DNA from: Diadema setosum | Lineage: Eukaryota; Echinodermata; Echinoidea; Diadematoida; Diadematidae | DNA length: 64,000 nucleotides | Reading direction: 5' to 3' | Assembly (NCBI RefSeq): GCF_964275005.1 | Contig: NC_092704.1 | Span: 13,556,371 to 13,620,370 of the forward strand | Shown here: positions 35,109 through 44,530 of the stretch, one piece after another | Layout of the letters: every line of letters starts with the position of its first letter | How positions within the stretch are numbered: the stretch's first letter is position 1 | Translations under genes and position numbers: made by a program | Notes under the pieces: model-generated | The model's database searches: none | Seen by the model: only the letters and a program-made list of their open reading frames with translations | What the model was told of the DNA's origin: nothing

Positions 35109-36490
35109 CATAATATTCTAGTAGTTTTTTCGCTTTTGACATCATAATTCATCAACCTATAAGTCTATAAACCCTCACCCATCCCGTTGAATGGCATCAT
35201 ACCACAGAGAAAGAAAGAAAGGGCGTGTGTGCGAAAGTATAGGAGTCTACTCTACAAAGCATGTTTCTGTTCATTACAAAAAGTAGGGAATGTGATGTCA
35301 TGTGACAATGCCATCCGCGATGAATCAAACCTTGCCATCCAGAGTATGAAATCTAATTGTCTGCAGTATATTACGCGTCTCTTATTGTAGCTCTTGCTGC
35401 TCACATAGTCTTCGACAAGTACAGAATATTCTGCTTAACGTTAATCATATGGAATTAAAGATACTCGCGTCATAAAATGAATTGAGCATTGTTTGCACGG
35501 GAAAGAGATCTCACTTTGACCCTTTAAATAAAACCATACTAATTCTTACCAGCTGAGACGAGCACCACTGTGATAGATTTAACCATGAAACTAATGCAGT
35601 TTGTTTATTTGCAGTGACGCAGGCCTATCGAGAAAAAACAAAGCCATTAGCAACTTTATTTTCTACTTTTCTGAGAGGACAAAATGTATAGTTAGATACT
35701 TTTCCAATTTGAATACACTATTGTTACATACTTAAATCACCCTTCCTACGACGAATCATTTTGTGAAACATCATAACATAAAATTCGAAAACTACGTACA
35801 GGATATATTATCACATATGGAAAACAATATTAGGAAAATGCTAACAAAATTCAACATATTTTCAATTTTCTAGCATAATGTAATAGCACTTGACTTACCT
35901 CTTTAAGAATCCACTGGTAATAATATCTACCTGAACCTGAACATAACATGTCAGTCCACAAGTCGATGGTAATTTTCATAAGAAATGGAATTTTGTGAAT
36001 ATTCTCTGTCCATTTTCTTTACATCGTTTTCATAAGAACGTCAGAAAATGTGACAGTGTTCTCATCCAACGGCACTGAAACTTTGAGATTTCATAGCTTT
36101 TCAACGGATGTCCAACTTTTCTCAAATACAATGTACTGACTGACTGATGTGTTCTACTAATATTGCTGCATCCACCTTTAATCCATACGTATATTTTGGT
36201 TTCTTCCCCCTCAACCATGAACATAAACGTACAAACCGTCGCAGTTCATTTACAGTGACATGTCGAAATATATGAATTGCGACTATTTCTGCACTTATTA
36301 GGGAAGAACATGATAGCAGACGATAACGTTTCGATTTCATATTCCCGCTGAGAGATGTCTGATATGCCCTCATGTCAAGCTGTAGAACATATTTACGAAC
36401 GTTAAAGTTCATGGTCCAAAGCCTAAAGAATAAAAAAAAAGTAAAGTAGATGTTGATGCATGCAATTTTAAACTGTTGCTATATGGCGGT
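35109..36490. other. 3' flank of gene D with a MITE arm
   Basis: 35548-35800 matches 49750-50010 near gene E. In the gene E unit that DNA adjoins a pseudogene fragment, so this is the downstream flank of a lost paralog. About 35890-36195 is a member of the TTAA MITE family of 3957 (ACTGATGTGTTCTACTAAT, ATGGTAATTTTCAT). 36230-36410 matches the immediate 3' flank of gene E (51240-51370). No other coding sequence. Confidence 0.5.
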
Positions 36491-39400
36491 TTATAGGTCT
36501 AGTTCGCCTTTTTCTGTTGTCACAGTTTCGCCATCGACATGCTCTTGCATTTCGATAATCAAAGCTACACAGACTTGAAGCGCTTCACCCTGTCTTATGG
36601 GCTGAGTTAATTTCGCTTTGCCTTTGAGAATTGCAGCTTCCCTTGAATTTTCTTCCAATCTGTCAAGCTGCAAATGGACAGATCTTTTTCTCCGTGACGA
36701 TTTTGCGTCATGAAGCGTGACAAGCTCACTGGCCTTGTAATATCTCGGCGTTTGTTTTGGCTGAGCAATTACGATAGCAGTATGGTGTTTCTGTGTATTA
36801 TAAAAAGAGGGCAACATTGAACTTACTGTTATTTCGATCTGATCTTGTGACACTTTTGTCGTAAGAACACGAAGAACTCTGTCTTTTCCTTTATGGAAAA
36901 TATGTTTTTCACCCATCACTTTCTTTATCCAAGGTAGAATACGAAAAAACTTGTACGAACCAACTGTGACATTAACGTTCCTGTCGTTGGTCCCGTGGGA
37001 TCCCCTTATCTGATCTTCGGAGCCATCGCTGTTTGGTGGACGGAGATACAGCCTTGGACCCGAGAAATCGTCCGGTAGGTCTCCGTACGAGCCTTCGCGG
37101 AAGAGTGTCTTTAGCTGCCATACTTCCAAAGGTAAATCTGGAAGCTTCTCGGAGGCCCTCGAGAATACAGCAGTGGTCGTCACCTTCAGCAATTGCAGGG
37201 CATTCATGAACTGAAATCGGATGCACTTGATGATCTCGACAAAGACATCGTCGTCCTCGCATTGGGCGAGCCAAGGTTCGATCTTCTCAAAGAGGATGTA
37301 CTCGCTCTCTACCACCAAGTCTGGTCCGCTGTCCAGTATGTCTAGCAACGTCGCTGCGTCGATGTCGAGCAGCTGCTGACCTGAAAGCAAGTTGAAATTT
37401 GTCAGAAGAGATTGGTGGCACAGCTTCACGATGTCTGGCATGTTGAATTTTTGAGCTGTCGGCAGAAGCGAAAGCATCACCACCACGTCACTTGAGCTGT
37501 TGTTGATAAAATCATTACAGTACCCATGAAGTTCAGGGATCATGTATTTATCGGCTAGTTGGTTTAGCGATAAGACGTTGTCAGTGGTCAGGGTTACCGT
37601 GGCAGTGTACAGGAACTTCAGAAAATCCTCGAAAACTTGTGCGTCAAAGTCTTCCTCTACCAGGGCCTGTCGGAAGAGGTGTCCAGATGTGTTGTCGATA
37701 CGTTCGTCACAAAGTTCATTGTTGGGTTGCCAGGTGGGGTCAGACAACATCGTTTTAAAGACATCACTCCAGGCGCAAAGAACTAGACGATGTGCAAAGA
37801 ATGTGCGATCCCCTACGCTATACATGACTGTATCCGTCCCTGCGTCGATGTCGAGCAGCTGCTGACCTGAAAGCAAGTTGAAATTTGTCAGAAGAGATTG
37901 GTGGCACAGCTTCACGATGTCTGGCATGTTGAATTTTTGAGCTGTCGGCAGAAGCGAAAGCATCGCCACCACGTCACTTGAGCTGTTGTTGATAAACTCA
38001 TTACAGTACCCATGAAGTTCAGGGATCATGTATTTATCGGCTAGTCGGTTTAGCGATAAGACGTTGTCAGTGGTCAGGGTTACTGTGGCAGTGTACAGGA
38101 ACTTCAGAAAATCCTCGAAAACTTGTGCGTCAAAGTCTTCCTCTACCAGGGCCTGTCGGAAGAGGTGTCCAGATGTGTTGTCGCTACGTTCGTCACAAAG
38201 TTCATTGTTGGGTTGCCAGGTGGGGTCAGACAACAACGTTTTAAAGACATCACCCCAGGCGCAAAGAACTAGACGATGTGCAAAGAATGTGCGATCCCCT
38301 ACGCTATACATGACTGTATCCGTCGCTGCGTCGATGTCGAGCAGCTGCTGACCTGAAAGCAAGTTGAAATTTGTCAGAAGAGATTGGTGGCACAGCTTCA
38401 CGATGTCTGGCATGTTGAATTTTTGAGCTGTTGGCAGAAGCGAAAGCATCGCCACCACGTCACTTGAGCTGTTGTTGATAAACTCATTACAGTACCCATG
38501 AAGTTCAGGGATCATGTATTTATCGGCTAGTCGGTTTAGCGATAAGACGTTGTCAGTGGTCAGGGTTACCGTGGCAGTGTACAGGAACTTCAGAAAATCC
38601 TCGAAAACTTGTGCGTCGGAGTCTTCCTCTACCAGGGCCTGTCGGAAGACGTGTCCAGATGTGTTGTCGCTACGTTCTTCACAAAGTTCATTGTTGGGTT
38701 GCCAGGTGGGGTCAGACAACATCGTTTTAAAGACATCACTCCAGGCGCAAAGAACTAGACGATGTGCAAAGAAAGTGCGATCCCCTACGCTATACATGAC
38801 TGTATCCGTCGCTGCGTCGATGTCGAGCAGCTGCTGACCTGAAAGCAAGTTGAAATTTGTCAGAAGAGATTGGTGGCACAGCTTCACGATGTCTGGCATG
38901 TTGAATTTTTGAGCTGTCGGCAGAAGCGAAAGCATCGCCACCACGTCACTTGAGCTGTTGTTGATAAACTCATTACAGTACCCATGAAGTTCAGGGATCA
39001 TGTATTTATCGGCTAGTCGGTTTAGCGGTAAGACGTTGTCAGTGGTCAGGGTTACCGTGGCAGTGTACAGGAACTTCAGAAAATCCTCGAAAACTTGTGC
39101 GTCAAAGTCTTCCTCTACCAGGGACTGTCGGAAGAGGTGTCCAGATGTGTTGTCGCTACGTTCGTCACAAAGTTCATTGTTGGGTTGCCAGGTGGGGTCA
39201 GACAACATCGTTTTAAAGACAGCACTCCAGGCGCAAAGAACTAGACGATGTGCAAAGAATGTGCGATCCCCTACGCTATACATGACTGTATCCGTCGCTG
39301 CGTCGATGTCGAGCAGCTTCTGACCTGAAAGCAAGTTGAAATTTGTCAGAAGAGATTGGTGGCACAGCTTCACGATGTCTGGCATGTTGAATTTTTGAGC

Positions 39401-40348
39401 TGTCGGCAGAAGCGAAAGCATCACCACCACGTCACTTGAGCTGTTGTTGATAAACTCATTACAGTACCCATGAAGTTCAGGGATCATATATTTATCGGCT
39501 AGTTGGTTTAGCGATAAGACGTTGTCAGTGGTCAGGGTTACTGTGGCAGTGTACAGGAACTTCAGAAAATCCTCGAAAACTTGTGCGTCAAAGTCTTCCT
39601 CTACCAGGGCCTGACGGAAGACGTGTCCAGATGTGTTGTCGCTACGTTCGTCACAAAGTTCATTGTTGGGTTGCCAGGTGGGGTCAGACAACAACGTTTT
39701 AAAGACATCACTCCAGGCGCAAAGAACTAGACGATGTGCAAAGAATGTGCGATCCCCTACGCTATACATGACTGTATCCGTCGCTGCGTCGATGTCGAGC
39801 AGCTGCTGACCTGAAAGCAAGTTGAAATTTGTCAGAAGAGATTGGTGGCACAGCTTCACGATATCTGGCATGTTGAATTCTTGAGCTGTCGGCAGAAGCG
39901 AAAGCATCGTCACCACGTCACTGTTGTTGATAAACTCATTACAGAACCCATGAAGTTCAGGGATCAAGTATTTATCGGCTAGTCGGGTTAGCGATAAGAC
40001 GTTGTCAGACGTCAGGGTTACCGTGGCAGTGTACAGGAACGTCAGAAAATCCTCGAAAACTAGTGCGTCGGGGTATTCCTCTACAAGCGCCTGTCGGAAG
40101 ACTTGTCCAGAAGTGCTGTCGTTACTTTTGTCACTAAGCTCATTGTTTGGTTGCCAGGTGGGATCAGACAACATCGTTTTAAATACATCGCTCCAGGCAC
40201 AGAGAACTAGACGATGTGCAAAGAATGTGCGATCCCCTACGCTAAGAATCAGATCACTGTACTGTTCCTGGTCGTACAATGCTCCAAAAACAGTGTCTCC
40301 ACCAGGATTCTCCTTTCGAGATCCTTCCTGCAAATACTTGTGAGCAGC
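36491..40348 (-). CDS. Six-module poly-BTB protein, gene D, main exon
   Basis: One open exon of 1285 residues after the acceptor TTTTTAG at 40349-40350, joined in phase 0 to the exon at 41574-41744 (protein 1342 aa). The BTB core SVGDRTFFAHRLVLCAW occurs six times, beginning at protein residues of about 93, 253, 415, 577, 739 and 901. Modules 2-6 are exact 486-bp repeats in DNA length. Each holds a BTB without its first strand, then the start of BACK (MLSLLPTAQKFNMPDIVKL, then LLSGQQLLDIDAAT), and splices directly into DTVMYSVGD of the next module. Only after module 6 does BACK complete (LLDILDSGPDLVVE), with PRLYLRPPNSDGSEDQIRG and a C-terminal region as in gene E. The family usually has one BTB. 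Many BTBs in one chain would allow multivalent or internal pairing, which is inference. An assembly expansion cannot be excluded. Confidence 0.85.
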   Translation of the reverse strand, partial: AAHKYLQEGSRKENPGGDTVFGALYDQEQYSDLILSVGDRTFFAHRLVLCAWSDVFKTMLSDPTWQPNNELSDKSNDSTSGQVFRQALVEEYPDALVFEDFLTFLYTATVTLTSDNVLSLTRLADKYLIPELHGFCNEFINNSDVVTMLSLLPTAQEFNMPDIVKLCHQSLLTNFNLLSGQQLLDIDAATDTVMYSVGDRTFFAHRLVLCAWSDVFKTLLSDPTWQPNNELCDERSDNTSGHVFRQALVEEDFDAQVFEDFLKFLYTATVTLTTDNVLSLNQLADKYMIPELHGYCNEFINNSSSDVVVMLSLLPTAQKFNMPDIVKLCHQSLLTNFNLLSGQKLLDIDAATDTVMYSVGDRTFFAHRLVLCAWSAVFKTMLSDPTWQPNNELCDERSDNTSGHLFRQSLVEEDFDAQVFEDFLKFLYTATVTLTTDNVLPLNRLADKYMIPELHGYCNEFINNSSSDVVAMLSLLPTAQKFNMPDIVKLCHQSLLTNFNLLSGQQLLDIDAATDTVMYSVGDRTFFAHRLVLCAWSDVFKTMLSDPTWQPNNELCEERSDNTSGHVFRQALVEEDSDAQVFEDFLKFLYTATVTLTTDNVLSLNRLADKYMIPELHGYCNEFINNSSSDVVAMLSLLPTAQKFNMPDIVKLCHQSLLTNFNLLSGQQLLDIDAATDTVMYSVGDRTFFAHRLVLCAWGDVFKTLLSDPTWQPNNELCDERSDNTSGHLFRQALVEEDFDAQVFEDFLKFLYTATVTLTTDNVLSLNRLADKYMIPELHGYCNEFINNSSSDVVAMLSLLPTAQKFNMPDIVKLCHQSLLTNFNLLSGQQLLDIDAGTDTVMYSVGDRTFFAHRLVLCAWSDVFKTMLSDPTWQPNNELCDERIDNTSGHLFRQALVEEDFDAQVFEDFLKFLYTATVTLTTDNVLSLNQLADKYMIPELHGYCNDFINNSSSDVVVMLSLLPTAQKFNMPDIVKLCHQSLLTNFNLLSGQQLLDIDAATLLDILDSGPDLVVESEYILFEKIEPWLAQCEDDDVFVEIIKCIRFQFMNALQLLKVTTTAVFSRASEKLPDLPLEVWQLKTLFREGSYGDLPDDFSGPRLYLRPPNSDGSEDQIRGSHGTNDRNVNVTVGSYKFFRILPWIKKVMGEKHIFHKGKDRVLRVLTTKVSQDQIEITVSSMLPSFYNTQKHHTAIVIAQPKQTPRYYKASELVTLHDAKSSRRKRSVHLQLDRLEENSREAAILKGKAKLTQPIRQGEALQVCVALIIEMQEHVDGETVTTEKGELDL
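37325..40245 (-). repeat. In-frame tandem array of BTB module repeats
   Basis: The motif TGTGCGATCCCCTACGCTA recurs near 37802, 38288, 38774, 39260, 39746 and 40226. Spacing is 486 bp four times, then 480 bp; the first module lacks two Ser codons. Modules 2-6 differ at only a handful of sites each, apparently around 97 percent identical or more. Variants at several sites (GHV/GHL, SLNQ/SLNR, VVVML/VVAML) are shuffled between modules, as expected from unequal crossing-over or gene conversion. Confidence 0.9.
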
Positions 40349-40950
40349 CTAAAAAGTACACAAATAGATTTAATGATTAAAAATACCCGTTTTTCACTGT
40401 CTTTTCCATCAGGCCCTACAGAGTAAAATACAAAACAAACACAAAACTTCTGTAACGTACAATAAAATTAACACATGAGTTGCAGATACATTTCTCTCTC
40501 TTTTTTTTTTTTTTTGCAAACCCCTGTACTAATAAAACTTGTTGATATTGTCACTACAATGTACTTAGATGTATTTTGACTCCAATGCTTACTCGGGGTG
40601 ACACCTCAAAGCACTTTGTGTCCAGTGGAAAAGGCGCTAAATAGATATCAACTATCAATGCGCCTTTTCTCTGGACAAGTTTTACTTGGAGAGCCAGATA
40701 CACATTGATTACATTGATTACATAGTGCTCACATTAGAGTTTAACATTCACAGGACATACGCTAACAACGGCCCTAATATATATATATATATATTCCAGG
40801 TTTATGGAGTCTTAGCCGGAATTAATTGGTGTAGATCGTTCCTTCCCTGTCTTCAATATTCCAAAAGTGAATTTTTTTAGATGAAGAAAGGAGAATTGAT
40901 GAGCAAGTGACATTATCCTTGAAATAAGGATATGGATATCATGTACGGAT

Positions 40951-40972
40951 TAATATATATATATATATGCAT

Positions 40973-41014
<42 letters not shown>
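40951..41014. repeat. TA dinucleotide microsatellite
   Basis: Runs of TA interrupted by GCATATACATACA, in the gene D intron. Absent from the matching place in gene E. Confidence 0.85.
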
Positions 41015-41019
<5 letters not shown>

Positions 41020-41378
41020 TATGTACATATATAGGCCTATGTATTATGTTAAAGAGTTTGATCGCGAAACCGGTCAAGCGCAATTTTTAAACATTCTAAA
41101 TTTAGTACATCACCAGAGTCACATAAAATGTTAGTGTTTCCTCACTTGTTACATAACAAGAATATTCTTGAAGTTATGATTCAAAGTATTCCATATTTTC
41201 ATATAATTTTCCTCTGTTTCTTTTAAGCAGCTTTAATTTCAAATTGTCTCAAACGGGGAGTTAACTCGTTGTGCGCTCAAACTCTTCATATAACAAGTAC
41301 AATGTCTTTATCTTGAAAATTCTACGGTTCTTTTCGTTTTCGTCCCTATCTGTACGATATTGAAGCTTTGTGTCAATA

Positions 41379-41544
41379 CAGTGCACTCCTGTTATAGCGG
41401 ACACAAGTTATAACGAAATTCCGCTTAAGCAAAGTACTGGGTAAAAATTCAGACCGCAGCTTCATCCACTCTATGTATTTTTTTTTTCGGTTATAACGAA
41501 ATTTCAATATAACGAAAGAACTTCATTATCACGGGAGTCTACTG
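41379..41544. mobile_element. TA-target MITE in the gene D intron
   Basis: 166 bp, flanked by TA (41377-41378 and 41545-41546). It begins CAGTGCACTCCTGTTATAG and ends ATCACGGGAGTCTACTG, with GGTTATAACGAAATTTCAA inside. An allied copy sits at the equivalent place in gene E, so insertion predates the D/E duplication. It lies about 30 bp inside the 5' splice site. Confidence 0.8.
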
Positions 41545-41573
41545 TATGCTTCCATCACGTGAAGAAGATGTAC

Positions 41574-41744
41574 CTGAACCTTTTCAAGTTGTTTTTGGCG
41601 CACATGGGAATCATCTTTGGCATTCCTTCGTGTCTTACGTGTCCATCTCGAGCTGAAGTAATCATCACTGTGCCAATAATAGTCATCGTCGTCATCGTAG
41701 GAGTCGTAGTCGTCATAATACGGGGAATCATCTAAATCGTTCAT
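41574..41744 (-). CDS. Gene D first coding exon (acidic Tyr/Asp-rich N-terminus)
   Basis: 57 codons from ATG at 41744: MNDLDDSPYYDDYDSYDDD, then WHSDDYFSSRW and a basic/polar end HVRQKQLEKVQ. The donor CAG/GTACAT is phase 0 and matches the acceptor of the main exon. The exon is preceded by an acceptor, TTTTTTTTCACAG, 15 bases before the ATG, so an untranslated exon must lie upstream. It corresponds residue by residue with the gene E exon, which supports both. No known domain; the acidic, tyrosine-rich composition suggests a disordered segment. Confidence 0.8.
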
Positions 41745-44359
41745 CTTGTAGTTCTTCGGCTGTGAAAAAAAAGTCGTGACTTTTGTGAGACTTTTGTAGA
41801 ATATTCAAAAGAGTTGCAATTAGAATGATATTCAAATGTTTATATGAATAATACAATGGTTCAGCAATATGTACTCGATCTCTACTTTCTCTATAGTGCC
41901 GTAGCCAGGATTTAATCTTTTGGGAGAGGGAAGTGAGGGAGGCTGTCAAGCGAAGCGACCGAGCCGGAGCTAGCGGAGAAGGGGGGAGGGAGAACTTTTT
42001 GCATTTCGATGTTGTTAATGGTGCACATTGGTGCATGTTTTGGCATGTTTACATCGACTTATCGACCCTGGTTTAAGTATGATAGCAGTATTTTGATGTA
42101 AATTATTTCCACAATAATATTCCTATACAACGATATTACCAATTATTTGAATAAATTTGTTCTCGCTGATAATATCATGAAATTCAACGTTCTGACGCAC
42201 ACTTTTGGTGCATGTGCATATCTGGAAATTTATCAATCAGAAAAGTGAAGTAAATCTGTGGAGGGAAACAAAGCAGAAGAAGGATGTGGGACCATAGGGG
42301 TATTAAAAGGCCAGAATTTTACGTTAGAAATAGGACGACCTTGTTTCATATAAATGAATTTCACGAAAATATGTCAAGTTTTTTTTTTTTCATACATAGT
42401 ATGATATTAACTTGTCTTACGTTAATACTCCTATAGGTGTCGATCGTAATCGGGTAAAGTTTTTATTAGTCGTCATACAAACTTTTTCTGAAGAAAGTAT
42501 TGCGAATTTATATGAACAAAATCTTCCCTATTCTTGACCACTATTGCATTCATTTTTCACAAATTATTCAACCTGCAGGTTACGTCGTTTAACCAAAATA
42601 TAACATGTATGGGCTCAAAAGTCACGTTTATTCCACTTTATTATTGATCATGCTTTTCCTAATTTTATGTTTCATCAGTATTCGGGTTGAGAAACATTTG
42701 ATACCACATGGAATTTTAACTGGTATTATAAACTGGTCACAGTTGAATCCATTTAAATGGAAGTTACTGAATCGCATCATGGACCATTTCATTCAGGTCG
42801 AAACCAAGGGAATAAACTGACAAGCTGCCAGACAAGTCGCCAGACATAGATTTTCAGTTAAGGGCAGATTCTGAAAGAGCAAACTCTAAGCTTTAAAATG
42901 TGTAATTCAAAAATGTATAATTCAATTCAAATGGACTTTCCAAGCCTACGTAAATCGTAATCTTTACAAACCGTGCTATAACCATGATAGCTGTGCGATG
43001 AATGGGACAAAATAGGATGTAAACCTTCGGAACTACAACAATGAAGAGTTTGTCAGATCAAAATGAAATTGAGCATGCCACTAACACATTTTGTCTTTGA
43101 TTAATGCAAACTTTCATAGCGGTATATATTGCATTATCCTTTCAAAAGTTAATAGTATTGAGTTGAAAGTTAAGAGTGTGCAAAGGATTTTCAAGAAATA
43201 AAAAGGGGCCTCTGAGACATACCTGATCTCACTACTCTACAAAACAGGGTTGTAGGAAAACTGCTGATAACACACTTGTCCATTCATTTTATGATTCCAA
43301 ACTTTTAGGAATAATGCAGAAGAGGAATATCTTTTTCAGAAAATTTGAAAAACTCAAGATTTGCTTGGTTGACCTGTTTCACCTTTTTGAGTCCTCATGC
43401 ACGTAATATCAGATGGTGCGACTGTTTGTTAGTTTTGTGGTGCATGGTCACATGATAATTCTGCTTCTGTTAATATTGCAAATACGTTATATAATGTATA
43501 TTGTTGAAAGCACTGGCCTCGACTAGCCTGCACGCTATTTCCGGTTCTCTTTTTTTTTTCTTTTTTTAAAGCAACAATGTTGTTTTAACTGGCAGATTAA
43601 CCAGTTGATTCCACTTTAAAATTATGTTATAAGCTATAATAGCTATAATAGCTGGAAAACATGCTACGTTAGACGAATGAAATAATCTCGGGTCTCCGAA
43701 ACAAAAACAAAAATCAATAATCTTTTTAATAACATTCAATAAACAAAACACCGCGGAGGGGATCTTCATAGTGATGATGGTGAAACAGAGGGAGATTCAT
43801 TTGTTTTAATGGGTATAATACCTACAACATCTTTTTTTCCAAGCTTTTTAGCCCTCCATGGACTATTTTGTTAATTTTCAGAGATTTCAAGAGTGACTGT
43901 ATGTTTCTTTCTTTTTTTTTTAGCCAAAACATATTTTATCCGTTTTAAAGCAAAATGAAAGAGACAGACTCGGTTCCAGCCCCCCCCCCCCCCCCCCCCA
44001 ACTGTCCCGCGGCCTTTCATTGTATTCCCTGTGACAATCGCTGTTAGGATTTTCTACACTAAGCCTAAAAAAACAAACATTCCAAATGTGTTAAATCAGA
44101 GGTACAGCTATATCAACAGAATTGTTCTTTTCAGTATAGCATTATCACACGACGTAGGCTAGACCTTTCAATGTAATCTAATCAGTCATTAAAAGTGAGA
44201 AATTTGCAATATACTGTACATAGGAGCATCGAACGGCATGCACAAAACTGTAAAGGCACACTAAAAGTTGACGGATGTATAGTTTGTAGAATCAAAGGCC
44301 AGATTTCTGTCAAGAAGCGATGATTTGACGAATGATGTAATCAATAATTTCTCACTTAC
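41745..44359. other. 5' intron of gene D, shared with gene E
   Basis: Matches 54111-58709 apart from insertions. It includes the old end of an element starting GCCGTAGCCAGGATTTAATC near 41899. A conserved open frame at 42605 (MYGLKSHVYSTLLLIMLF) differs from its partner at 54876 by frame-changing indels and is judged non-coding. Poly-C at 43980-43998. Confidence 0.5.
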
Positions 44360-44530
44360 CAACTCTGTCGCTTTGAATCAAGGTTACAGAGTCACTGATA
44401 TCATTAACTTTGAATCAGTGAGAGAATGAGAACCAGCGATACGTGAATATCCCGATTTAGAGTAATCAGGAGGTCTGTGTGCAAAAGAAATAATACTGCG
44501 GTTCATGTACTGTATATTGCAATGGTGTTG
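44360..44530 (-). other. Candidate non-coding 5' exon of gene D
   Basis: On the minus strand the segment ends AGAGTTG before the donor GTAAGTGAG, as in genes C and E. The sequence AACCGCAGTATTATTTCTTTT through GTTAATGATATCA is shared with the gene E copy. An acceptor-like TCTCTCACTGATTCAAAG near 44412 may shorten it. The left edge is therefore uncertain. Confidence 0.45.

Larger units (their letters stand above)
40349..41573 (-). other. Intron of gene D
   Basis: Runs from donor GTACAT (41573) to acceptor TTTTTAG (40349). It matches the gene E intron (52885-53948), including a hairpin with GAAAAGGCGC / GCGCCTTTT near 40628-40670, TTCACAGGACATACGCTA and the TA-target MITE just inside the donor. 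A TA microsatellite (about 40951-41014) is present only in this copy. Confidence 0.75.

Noticed and set aside
37325-40245. Regular repeats that could suggest a CRISPR-like or satellite array
   Set aside because: The 486-bp unit is fully coding in one frame and matches a protein domain.
37542-40343. Repeated plus-strand open frames (107 codons each) across the gene D array
   Set aside because: They are antisense shadows of the repeated BTB module; their regular spacing and near-identity come from the minus-strand array.
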